Shown in pieces: positions 1 through 8,800 of a stretch of DNA of 64,000 nt. Location of the stretch: contig CAJNDS010002496.1 of the NCBI GenBank assembly GCA_905221605.1, forward strand, positions 164,501-228,500, written 5' to 3'. Position numbers and translations under genes: made by a program. The notes under the pieces were generated by a model. That model saw only the letters and a program-made list of their open reading frames with translations. It was not told the origin of the DNA and did not search any database. This stretch comes from Symbiodinium natans (Eukaryota; Sar; Dinophyceae; Suessiales; Symbiodiniaceae). Position 1 is the stretch's first letter. Each line of letters starts with the position of its first letter.

Positions 1-2
1 CA

Positions 3-335
3 ACTGCCCTCTCCACCTTTCCCTTCCAGTCCCGGGAAGAAGGTGCTGTGCAGTATTGGCAAGTTCAGGAGGCCATTCGGACGATGTGGCATTCAGCCAA
101 AGCCACCATGGCACGGCGTGTAGGAGTTCCCATCCCGACTGGCATCCCAGCGTGGGGGGTCGATGAGGAGGAGTTGACGCAAGCCTGTCTGTTGCCCCGC
201 AATACCGCCGCCGCTGACCCGCCAACTGCTGTTGAGGGAGTCAGCATGAAGGCCAAAAAATCAGGTAAGCGTGCTGAAACGCCCTCTACACAGTATCGTC
301 CGCGACACCCTGATTGGGAGGGTCCATGGCAATGA
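3..335 (+). CDS. C-terminal fragment of an unrecognised protein
   Basis: An open frame runs in from the left edge and ends at TGA 333-335. It reads like real protein: a charged, Trp-containing stretch (REEGAVQYWQVQEAIRTMW) followed by a Pro/Ala-rich tail ending HPDWEGPWQ. There is no ATG at the left edge, so this is the end of a gene, an exon, or a truncated element ORF. It lies directly upstream of the 349-bp tandem repeat that hosts the retrotransposon, so it could be the 3' end of an older related retroelement. That link is inference; I do not recognise the family. Confidence 0.35.
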   Translation, partial: TALSTFPFQSREEGAVQYWQVQEAIRTMWHSAKATMARRVGVPIPTGIPAWGVDEEELTQACLLPRNTAAADPPTAVEGVSMKAKKSGKRAETPSTQYRPRHPDWEGPWQ

Positions 336-355
336 AGTGCTGCGGGCCGGCGTAA

Positions 356-704
356 GGGTTTGACTGCTGTCTGGTAGTCTCTCCCCTCTGAATCGGTAGC
401 TGTTGCTACTCGCAGGTTTCCTCCCTGGGAAACTAGGAGGACTCTGCTGACTGCGGCCCCAGGTTCTACTTGGATATGTGGCCGGGCTGAACACAGTTGT
501 GCGCCTGGATGTTGGGAACTCTGAGTTCGTCTTCCAATTAGCGAACCGCATTTTGTGTTGGCTGTTGCTCGGGGTTGCTCCACTGGCTGACCACCATGGG
601 GTGCCCTGGGCTGGTCTTGCATCCGCTGTTCTTACTGTCAAGTCCCCACTGGCTGACCACCATTGGGCGCGCGCTGGCCTTTCCTTTGCTGCAGGCTAGA
701 GTGA
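356..704 (+). repeat. 349-bp tandem repeat, unit 1 (uninterrupted)
   Basis: The segment from GGGTTTGACTGCTGTCTGG is repeated starting at 705, a period of 349 bp. The unit contains two internal copies of CTGGCTGACCACCAT (near 582-597 and 649-663). It carries no convincing ORF. It matters because it holds the intact sequence TGTTGGGAACT at 510-520, the pre-insertion state of the site occupied by the retroelement in unit 2. Confidence 0.85.
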
Positions 705-845
705 GGGTTTGACTGCTGTCTGGTAGTCTTTCCCCTCGGAATCGGTAGCTGCTGCTACTTGCAGGCTTCCTCCCCTGCTGACTGCGGCCCCAGTTTCTAC
801 TTGGGAATGTGGTCAGACTGGGCACAGTTGTGCGCCTGGGTGTTG
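705..845 (+). repeat. 349-bp tandem repeat, unit 2, left part
   Basis: This is the left 141 bp of the second tandem unit. It differs from unit 1 by scattered substitutions and an 18-bp-scale deletion near 770. Similarity to unit 1 stops at G845, where the retroelement begins, and resumes at 9824. Confidence 0.85.
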
Positions 846-1006
846 AGCGCCTTCTCGCAAGCGAGACAGCACCTTATTTTCATTTTATACTTTTGCAATT
901 CATGGGTGCATGAATTTTCATGAACATGATTGATTTGTTCACCATGTGAATTTTGATCTCTCCGTCGCAGTGTGGCTGTGTGCAGCTCAGAGGATCAAAA
1001 TTTTGT
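846..1006 (+). repeat. Split direct repeat A1 (left terminus)
   Basis: These 161 bp are identical by eye to A2 at 9358-9518. It begins AGCGCC and includes several perfect inverted repeats: TCTCGC-AA-GCGAGA (853-866), AATTCATG-GGTG-CATGAATT (897-916), and CAAAATTTTG (996-1005) at its inner end. Such dyads could bind the recombinase or shape the leader RNA. Confidence 0.9.
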
Positions 1007-1091
1007 GTGTTGGGGCTCCGCTAATCTCGTAAGGGTGCCGCCGCTCTAGAGGTCCTGGGCGCTAAGGGTCTTCCCTCTAGGGGTCGTGCAA

Positions 1092-1115
1092 GCTGAGACC
1101 CCGGGTGGTCTCAGC
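1092..1115 (+). other. Perfect 9-bp inverted repeat in the element leader
   Basis: GCTGAGACC at 1092-1100 and its reverse complement at 1107-1115 flank the loop CCGGGT, making a strong hairpin in DNA or RNA. It sits three bases before a short ORF and about 330 bp before the recombinase ATG, so it could affect leader structure or translation; that role is inference. Confidence 0.7.
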
Positions 1116-1117
1116 GG

Positions 1118-1429
1118 ATGGACACCAGCTCGTCTTCGAGCGATTCGAGCATCAGCTGGGATTGGCCGCCTCTGCCTCAGCGTGCTGCATTTCGACCAGT
1201 CCTCATCCGGCCTCGCTGCTTCCATCTTGACCTGCTTGAGCGCCGAGTGGCTGCGCCCCCTGACCTTTTCAGTTACGTGCTCGAGAGCTCCTTTTCCGGG
1301 GTTCTGTTGTCAACTGCGGAGGGCTCCAGGGTTTTCTTGTGCCTTAGTCCCCAGGCTTGGTTCCGTTTGGCTTGCAGTGGCCACAGGATCCACGCGTGCA
1401 CCCGACAGCTTTTGCAGCTGTCTGCTTGA
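1118..1429 (+). CDS. Short upstream ORF of the retroelement, unknown
   Basis: ATG at 1118 opens a 103-residue frame beginning with a Ser/Asp-rich stretch (MDTSSSSSDSSISWDWPPL) and ending 15 bp before the recombinase ATG. It has no recognisable domain. It could be a small leader protein or a chance ORF. The Ser/Asp-rich start, and its place between the hairpin and the recombinase, make it worth noting, but nothing proves it is translated. Confidence 0.3.
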   Translation: MDTSSSSSDSSISWDWPPLPQRAAFRPVLIRPRCFHLDLLERRVAAPPDLFSYVLESSFSGVLLSTAEGSRVFLCLSPQAWFRLACSGHRIHACTRQLLQLSA

Positions 1430-1444
1430 TCAGAGTGCCGTCTG

Positions 1445-3601
1445 ATGTCCGCGCCCGGCTCAAGTTCCGCACCGCCCATGTCTGCATCAGCTTCTCAAGG
1501 GGGGGAGGTTAGCTGCTTTGACATCGACAGGTTGCTTGTGGAGGCACAGCTTGCTGCAATTCCTGACAACATGCCTAAATTCCCTTGGGAAACCGGATCG
1601 TTCAAGGCCATCTTTGGTGAGGGAATGGCCGGTGTGTTGTCTCCACCAGTGCTGAGGCAACCTTCTCTTGTGCCCATACCTGGGGTTGCCTCCCCTCCGC
1701 CGGAACCTGCGCCCGTGCAGAGTGCTTCTGGGAAACGCAAGCATGCGCATTTGTTTCATGAGTGTTCTGCTAAAGCCTCCAGAGATGAAAATGCTGACAG
1801 TGATGAGCATTTGTGGAACATCGCTTTGAGCAAGTGGGTTACTGTGTTCATTTTGTGCGAGCACCAGGGAAGCACAGGTGCCATGCTTCAGGACAGCTTC
1901 TGGTCCGAGGACGGCACTGCTCGGGAAGATATCATCCGTGATGTCTTGGGGTTGAAGGCTCCGAGAACAGCGTCAAAGAGAGCCAATGACTTGTTGCGTT
2001 GTTTCCGGTGGCATGTAGAGCAAGGCAAGTCCCCGTGGCCCTGGAGCATCAAGTCTCTTTCGTGTTATATCGAGTCACTAAAGGGTACTAAAGGGTATGC
2101 AAGTGCCACTGCTACTCTGTTTCAGGCCATCAATTTTGCGCATCATGTGGTCGACATCCCCTTTAGTGCTGAGATCTTGAGCGACAGGCGCCTTCAGGGC
2201 AGGGCGAAGAGGCTGATTGCTGATAGTGGTCCCCTGAAGCAAGCCACAGCATTGCGTGTTGAGCAAGTCATCCAACTTGAAATTCGAACGACCTCCAGCG
2301 AGACTTGTGTGCAAGACAAGTTCCTTTTGGGCGGGATGCTTTTCACGCTATACTCTAGATCGAGGTGGTCCGATCATCGCTTGCTTGATTTTATCTTGTT
2401 TGACGAATGTGGGGCTCCTACTGAAGGTTTTATTGAAGCACAGACCTCCCATCACAAGACTAGGAATTGCAAGAAAGCTGCCAAGCGTGCCATGCCACTG
2501 GTTGCCCCCATGTTCAGCTGGTCAGGCCATGACTGGGCCAGTGCATGGTACCAAGCAGGCGTCGAACTTGGGTTTCCGTGGGATGCATCTCCCTTAGGAC
2601 CTTTGGTGAGGGTTCCGGGTTTTTCAGGGGTCTCTAAGCGGAAATGCAGCAGCGCAGAGGCGTCAGCCATCCTACGGAGTGCCTTGGAAGTGGATGCTTC
2701 TTCAGGGGTATCATCACACTCCCTCAAGGTCACCACTCTGAACTGGTGTGGCAAGAGGGGTTTGCCCGAGTTCGATTGTTTGATGTTGGGTCACCATGTC
2801 ACTGGGTCCAAATCGCGTGCGGTCTACTCACGTGAACTTCTCAGCGCACCGCTGCGCTCCTATGTCGCCATGCTGAAGGAAATCAAAGCAGGGGTGTTCA
2901 AACCAGATGCCTCCAGGTCGGGTTGGTTGTCCGACTGCGCCGCTTTTGCACCTTCACATGCAGACTTTCGTTTTGATAACCCGAAGCGACGTGGGATCCT
3001 TGCTAGTGAACCTGCCGTGTCTCCCTGCGATATGTTGGGCCCAGATGCAGGTGCGTGCGCCCCTCGCTCCCCACAGGAGTTTCCGGAGAGCCCGCTTCTT
3101 GCACAGGATGCACCTGGCGAGTTTATGGAAGGTGGAGTTCGGGATCATGCTGATGATGACGTTGATGAGACATCCCCTCCCTCCTGGGGGGGTGCCTTGC
3201 CTGACAACACTGCCCTGCCCGGTGTTGAGTCTGAGCGCGATGCAGGGGATGCAAGTAGCGATGAGTCAGATAGCAGTAGCTCGAGTGACAGCAACGCGTC
3301 CTCAGGGCAATCGATTGCCGAGGAGGGCATCCTTCGGAATGCCGGAGCTGCCCAAAGTTTTGATGTGCCGGGCCCGTTATGGCAGCACAGAGGTTCAAAG
3401 ATGCTGCACAAGGCGGTGCAAGGCTCGGAGATGACCAAGTGCTCGCGTAGAACGGGTGGGAATGCCTACCTGTATCTTCCTGAGGGCTCTGTGTCGAAAT
3501 GGACACGCTGCTCGACATGTTTTCGTGGTGAACTGATCACCTCGAAAGGCGGTATGGTGGCTGCCTTAGACGCGCTGAGCGCACCCAGAGCATCCACATG
3601 A
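1445..3601 (+). CDS. Tyrosine recombinase of the retroelement
   Basis: This 718-residue ORF starts at the first ATG of the frame. The catalytic domain lies at about residues 175-490. Visible active-site positions are box-I Arg307 (SRSRWSD), His425 and Lys428 in SSHSLKVTT (the second position is usually Arg in the HxxR box), His450/His451 in LGHH, and nucleophile Tyr461 in AVYSREL. The family cuts and rejoins DNA through a 3'-phosphotyrosine, which would integrate the element's circular cDNA without a target duplication. The first 170 residues may bind DNA. The last 230 are acidic and Ser-rich (DESDSSSSSDSNASS) and unlike the core. It lies upstream of Gag and RT, whereas most DIRS/Ngaro elements place it last. 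The HxxK variant could be a family trait or a defect. Confidence 0.85.
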   Translation: MSAPGSSSAPPMSASASQGGEVSCFDIDRLLVEAQLAAIPDNMPKFPWETGSFKAIFGEGMAGVLSPPVLRQPSLVPIPGVASPPPEPAPVQSASGKRKHAHLFHECSAKASRDENADSDEHLWNIALSKWVTVFILCEHQGSTGAMLQDSFWSEDGTAREDIIRDVLGLKAPRTASKRANDLLRCFRWHVEQGKSPWPWSIKSLSCYIESLKGTKGYASATATLFQAINFAHHVVDIPFSAEILSDRRLQGRAKRLIADSGPLKQATALRVEQVIQLEIRTTSSETCVQDKFLLGGMLFTLYSRSRWSDHRLLDFILFDECGAPTEGFIEAQTSHHKTRNCKKAAKRAMPLVAPMFSWSGHDWASAWYQAGVELGFPWDASPLGPLVRVPGFSGVSKRKCSSAEASAILRSALEVDASSGVSSHSLKVTTLNWCGKRGLPEFDCLMLGHHVTGSKSRAVYSRELLSAPLRSYVAMLKEIKAGVFKPDASRSGWLSDCAAFAPSHADFRFDNPKRRGILASEPAVSPCDMLGPDAGACAPRSPQEFPESPLLAQDAPGEFMEGGVRDHADDDVDETSPPSWGGALPDNTALPGVESERDAGDASSDESDSSSSSDSNASSGQSIAEEGILRNAGAAQSFDVPGPLWQHRGSKMLHKAVQGSEMTKCSRRTGGNAYLYLPEGSVSKWTRCSTCFRGELITSKGGMVAALDALSAPRAST

Positions 3602-3868
3602 TGGTGTGGAACGAGGGGAGTCGATGCAATTTTGTTTTCTGAACGTGGCTGAATGCAGCTAAAGAAACTCGTGTGCGAGTCGCTTGCATTTGATCGTGCT
3701 TGGATTTGATATATGCCGTCCACTTTGAGTGCACTCGCGTGTGGTGGTGTGCAGCCGAGTCTTGACAGTGATGTTTGTGGATTTGGTTTAGGAACGCATC
3801 ACACTTGTGCTGCCTGTTATGAACTGATACAGACCACCTGGATTGGACTGCTTGCTCAGCGTGCATCT

Positions 3869-3890
3869 TCATAAGGCATTTTGCCTCAAG
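3869..3890 (+). promoter_or_regulatory. Spliced-leader-like segment just before the Gag start
   Basis: The 22 bases ending GGCATTTTGCCTCAAG resemble the conserved dinoflagellate spliced leader, which ends GCCATTTTGGCTCAAG; I count about 17 of 22 matching. Two of the changes (C to G and G to C) are complementary, so the small AGGC-ATTTT-GCCT stem is kept. It ends 8 bases before the Gag ATG. It could be a relic of a trans-spliced, reverse-transcribed mRNA end that became part of the element, or chance. Confidence 0.35.
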
Positions 3891-3898
3891 ACGGCAAC

Positions 3899-5116
3899 AT
3901 GGCGGCCACTTCCGTGTTGGCATCGACGCCTGCTTTGGAGAAGCAATGTGAAAAGGTCGGCCTCTCTGATGAATGGACCAAGGCGATGATCGCTGCGCAA
4001 GTTGACACCTTGTCCAAGGTCTCCTATGCAGTCAGCTTACCAGGCACGCCCGCGACTGACACCAACATCGAGGACTTTGCTGGCAAACTTCGACCAGGTG
4101 TTGCTCTCTCTTTGGGCGACAATGCAGCACTTAAGCGCTTGGTCTTTGAAGCTCAGACACTTTGCATCGCCGAGCTTCGGAGTTCGGTGCAGGTTGGTGA
4201 AGATGCTCCACGCAAGCTGCCGGCTGCAGAACGTGCTCTGCGGATAGAGCAGCAAGCAGCTCGCTTGAAGGGACTGCCTCTGGCCAAAGGTGCATGGCAA
4301 TGTGCGCACAGCCTCTACGATCGTTTTGCTCACATGAGAGAGACCGAAGAGCTTCGCTTTGTCCCACCTGATGAATGCATCACCCGGGATCAGGAGTTGG
4401 CCGGCAGCAAGGCACCGAAGTCTGTGCAGCTGGATGCAAGCAAGTCGGGCCTCATCGTGAAGGATGAGGAAATCACCAATACAATGAACATCACCTCAGA
4501 TCACGAGCTTTACCTGAGTTTCATGAGGCGCGCCTTGGCCATGGATCTCGTGGGCCTCGCCAGCTTTGATGTGATGCAGAAGTGGATCGAGCGTCTGTTC
4601 GATGTGATGAACCAGGATCCACCTCCAAACTTCTCCCGGGTCTCTCGTGCCCAGGTCCTTCGTGCGGATCGCCAAGTCTTCGTCGAGCTGGCCCGTAGAG
4701 CCAATGGAGGGCTGAAAGCCCTCGCCGATGGCTCGCTGCCACTGGATGCAGAGTTTCGCAATTTGCCGGGCAACACTGAGATCATGTACTTCTTGCTGCC
4801 GACACCGGAGAAGGGCAAGGGCAAAGGCAAAGGCAAGGGAGACAAGCGCAAGCATTCGGGCGATGGCGATGAAGGTGGCGACAAGAAGAAGGCCAAGACC
4901 ACTCGCGATCCCGTGCCCAAGGAGCTTCAGGGTTGCCATAGCAGGACTCCCAAGAATAAGCCGATTTGTTTCAACTATAACTTGGGCAAGTGCAAAAAGG
5001 GCAAAGCCTGCAAGTTCGAGCATGTGTGTTGCAGACCCAATTGCTATGGCAAGCACCCCTTCTCCCAGTGCCCGAAAGCCAATGAAGCTGCTGACGTTGC
5101 TACTTCTGCTGAGTGA
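3899..5116 (+). CDS. Gag-like protein with CCCH zinc finger
   Basis: ATG at 3899 is the first in the frame; the 405-residue product ends at TGA 5114-5116. Residues 1-295 are mostly helical and uncharacterised. A Lys/Gly-rich basic linker (GKGKGKGKGDKRKH) precedes a C-terminal zinc-binding region: Cys357-x7-Cys365-x5-Cys371-x3-His375, then a second Cys/His cluster (CCRPNCYGKHPFSQCP). Basic linkers and zinc knuckles near the C-terminus are typical of retroelement nucleocapsid proteins, so an RNA-packaging role is inferred. The stop is followed by CTA, the classical leaky context, and the same frame stays open for 243 more codons. Production of a Gag-Pol fusion by readthrough is therefore possible. 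Confidence 0.75.
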   Translation: MAATSVLASTPALEKQCEKVGLSDEWTKAMIAAQVDTLSKVSYAVSLPGTPATDTNIEDFAGKLRPGVALSLGDNAALKRLVFEAQTLCIAELRSSVQVGEDAPRKLPAAERALRIEQQAARLKGLPLAKGAWQCAHSLYDRFAHMRETEELRFVPPDECITRDQELAGSKAPKSVQLDASKSGLIVKDEEITNTMNITSDHELYLSFMRRALAMDLVGLASFDVMQKWIERLFDVMNQDPPPNFSRVSRAQVLRADRQVFVELARRANGGLKALADGSLPLDAEFRNLPGNTEIMYFLLPTPEKGKGKGKGKGDKRKHSGDGDEGGDKKKAKTTRDPVPKELQGCHSRTPKNKPICFNYNLGKCKKGKACKFEHVCCRPNCYGKHPFSQCPKANEAADVATSAE

Positions 5117-5845
5117 CTATCAGCAGACCTGTGCACAGGCGACCTTGTGGCTGTCGCTGTTCCTACATCGTCCACAGATGATGTCAATTTTCCTTGTTCT
5201 GCCGTTGACTGTGCTTCGTTGCCTGCTGATTTTGATGTGCAAAGCCAGGTGCCTCGGCTTGTTAAACCCGTCACGCAATGTGTGGGCGAGACTCCGCGAG
5301 GTTTTTGCCTTGAGGTCTTTGCTAAACATGCCCAATTCACGGCTGCAGTGCGTCGTGCTTTGCCTTGTTCCTTTGGGGTGGGTTACGGGTGTTCTGCCAC
5401 ATCACGTGCCCCCATCGTTCATGCCGATCTCTTGAGCCCTGCAGGGCTTGCGCTGTGTGCCTCATGGGCACGTGAGGAACTGTGCTTGTGGGTGCACATT
5501 CGGTGTCCATCTACTGTCTTCCCGATTGCACACAAAGCCCACTTAAGCCCTTTGGGTGATGATGCTTCCGCTGTGTTGTCTTTGACCCGCCAACTCATTA
5601 AACACTGCGACGACACCTCTACCCCTTGGTCCCTTGAGTGTCGTGAGCGATCTCTGTTTTGGCAAGATGAGTGGGCCAGCTCCCTGCCGTCCCTTACTGT
5701 CAACATGTGCCAGTTTTCCTGTCAGGTTGGCCACTCGTCATCCGGAAGCATTCCGTCATTTGGCTATTCCATGTCAGCATGTGCATGTGTCCACTGCCAC
5801 AACCACCAATCGTGTGCCTCCAGAGGCTGTTGCTGCCTTTTATGA
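5117..5845 (+). CDS. Readthrough extension of Gag: methyltransferase-like N-terminal part of Pol
   Basis: The Gag frame continues open from 5117 to a stop at 5845 with no ATG until about 5704, so it is not an ordinary independent gene. Its protein is sensible: GFCLEVFAKHAQFTAAVRRA near 5300, an acidic HADLLSP step, and TPWSLECRERSLFW near 5625. The pattern resembles the LELFAG...L..A.R...G.D start of a SAM-methyltransferase-like region I associate with dinoflagellate RT polyproteins, but the expected PPCG catalytic box reads RCPSTV, so it is probably not active. Protein-like sequence then passes to another frame (5667-9065); the two frames are both open over 5586-5845. Either a frameshift mutation or programmed recoding could explain this. 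Confidence 0.5.
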   Translation, partial: LSADLCTGDLVAVAVPTSSTDDVNFPCSAVDCASLPADFDVQSQVPRLVKPVTQCVGETPRGFCLEVFAKHAQFTAAVRRALPCSFGVGYGCSATSRAPIVHADLLSPAGLALCASWAREELCLWVHIRCPSTVFPIAHKAHLSPLGDDASAVLSLTRQLIKHCDDTSTPWSLECRERSLFWQDEWASSLPSLTVNMCQFSCQVGHSSSGSIPSFGYSMSACACVHCHNHQSCASRGCCCLL

Positions 5846-8800
5846 TGCTGTGGGGACTGCCATTCTCGGGTTCTTGCGGTTCCCGCCCCTCGCTCCCGGC
5901 CCCACTCCCTTGCATTTGGCACAGGTGGCTGCCGGCTTGCAGCCCCGACGTTCGCACCTTTGCCTGGTGCCTGAGTTTAAGTGCATTGCCAATGTTCGCC
6001 TCCCGGAGCTGCCCCCTCTTCAGGACGGCAAACTGAAGCACGAGCTGGTCGTGGGTGACGTGTGCGTGCCTGCAGGATCCAAGCACTTACTCCCTGGTTC
6101 TCAACGGGGGAAGGATGGCCAAGGAGCAAGTGCAGCAGTGGGGGGATCCGATTCTCCCTTCTGTGGACCTTCCCTTCCTCACCCTAAGTTAACTACGGCC
6201 TCGACGTCTGCGGCCCACTCCTTTTCCCCTAAGCTCTCTAAGCTGCCCATGGTCACGAGTTCTGAGACCGGGCGCCCTAACCCACAGAAGGTGAGTGCTG
6301 CATCGTGTGTGGACACAAATCAGGATGTTTTCTCGCATGAAGCTGAGCTGGCTGCCAGCCGTTTGGGCGATGTGCCCACACGGGAGGAGCTCTTGAGCAT
6401 ATTTGCTTTGCATGATGCTGACCCTTCTAAACGCATGGCCGGGATTCGCGCGAGCGAAAAATCTTGGTCATCAGGTGCTTATGCCATGGGAGGCTGTGTC
6501 GGCGTCCGAAAGAATGCTTCCATGTTCCCTGTGTTCACCCGAGCACTGGTCCGGTTCCTCAGGCATCGGATCCCCGATGCCAGGTTTTCATGCGTTGCTA
6601 TCTTTTGCGATATGTTACAGGGCATGCACAAAGATATGTGCAATCAAGAGGGTACACTCAACTATGGGGTTGCACTTTCGGACTTTTCGGAAGGGTTTGT
6701 GTGGGCTCACGACCCGGCGGGCAAAGTTCACAAGCACACGCCATCAGGTAAGCTGCCGGGGGTGTTGCACGACATTGCAAAAGCCCCGGTGCGCTTTGAT
6801 GCGAGAAAGTTTCATTGCGTCATGCCGTGGCATGGACAAAGAGTAGTGGTGATTGGCTACACACCGCAAAGAGGTTGTGCCCTCAGTGCCAAAGAGGTTC
6901 GTTATCTGCTTAGCTTAGGCTTTCCGTTGCCGTGGGTCGACACGCCGTCTCCTACTGTGCCTCCAGTCCACGATGCACCTGTCGAGCAACGCTTGGAAAA
7001 TGTCGCCGACTCTGGTCCCGTGCACTCTAAGCTACCTTGTGCTTCTGCGGCTGCATGCGATACCCACTTGTACACCTTCGGTGTTTACCACTCTGAAGCC
7101 GAGTTCGTCCGCAAGGCCGTGCAGGTGGGGCATCCGAGGAGCCTCTATGGTAGCTTGCCCCAAGCCATGGAGGAGTGTATCGATGCGTTGCTTGTCATGC
7201 CTGAGGCTTCAGTTGTCACTAAGCGTGCGGCATGGCTTGCGCATTGGACGGCTCGTGCCAAGGCCATCCAGGAGAACCCCGATCCTGATTGGCACATCCA
7301 AGATCCTGCAATGCGCGCTATCCTTGGACGAAAGAGGCTGCAGCTGCTTGATGAGATCCTTTTATCGGAGGGTTACGGCGATTGCACACTAGCTAGGGAC
7401 ATGCACCATGGTTTTGACTTAGTGGGAGTGGCGCCGCCTTCTGGTGTGCTGCCTGGCAAGGTCACCCCTGCTTCTCTTGAGCCTGAGGCCCTTAGTGCCA
7501 ATGCGTGTCGTGCCAATGATGCCTTGCGTGCAAGTTTGCGTTCTTGTGGCGATCTGGAGCTCGATGAGAAGCTTTGGGAGAAGACCCTGCTGGAGGTCGA
7601 ACAAGGGTGGTTGCAGGGACCGCTCGAGTGGTCTGACTTAGGCCCGGGGGAGATAGCATCACCCCGCTTTCCTTTGTTGCAGAATGGCAAAGTGCGCCCG
7701 ATCGACGACTACTCTCGATCTGGTGTCAATAGTTGCGTAACCACACTTGAGCAGCCAACCGTGGACACTGCCGACGTGGCAGCCGCCATGTTCAGCAAAC
7801 TCTCGAACGGCTTGTTGCGCAAGGGGAGGTCTGGTGCTCTCCTAGGTAGGTCTTACGACTTGACATCCGCATATCGACAGCTATGTGTGTCGAGGGAGTC
7901 GTCACGCTTTGCCATAGTGGCAGTGTTCTGCCCAAAGGATGGGAAATCATACCTATTTCGCCAGCCTTGCCTACCATTTGGGTCGCGTGCATCAGTCAAT
8001 GGTTTCATTAGGTGCTCGAGGTGCATCCAGTGGATCGCACTCCGGTGCTTGCTTGTGCCGCTGACGTCCTATTACGACGACTTCATATCTGCGTCAACAT
8101 GCACTCTTGCTGCCAACACCGACACGACCATGGCGATGCTGTTTCGCCTATTGGGCTGGCAGTATGATGAGGTCGGTCCAAAGGCTGACGTTTTTAGTGA
8201 CCGGGTTGAAGCCCTCGGAGTGGCCTTTGATCTTTCCGAGACATGTTCCGGTGTGGTCATCGTGGACAATACCCTCAGAAGGAAAGATGCTCTAGACAGC
8301 CTAGTTAGCGAAGCACTTGCAAGGGGGACCCTCAATCATTCTCAATCGCTCGAGATGCGCGGCAAGCTGGCCTTCGCTGATGCACAGGTCCTCGGTCACT
8401 CGGGGAAATTTGCTCTGAAGTTGCTGTCTGCGCATACCCATGCGATTCCTTTCAAGACGCGCATTGCTGATGACTTGAGCCGCGCTCTGAAGTACTTGAG
8501 ACAAAGAATCGTTGAGGGCTCTCCCCGGCGTGTGTTACCAACTGCCAAGGACACGTGGTTCCTTTTTACCGATGCATGTTTCCACGACGCTGGTGATGGT
8601 GGTTTAGGCGGGGTGCTGGTGTCTTCCCTAGGTTCGGTGAAGTCGTGGTATTGCCTTCCTTTGTCAGCCGATGACATCCAGCCGCTCATTTCCCACACAG
8701 CCCGCACCGGGATTGGCGAACTCGAGACAATGGCGACCTTACTTGGCATCCAGCTATGGAGGGGCCATCTACGGAGCACCAACGTGGTAGCTTTCAATGA

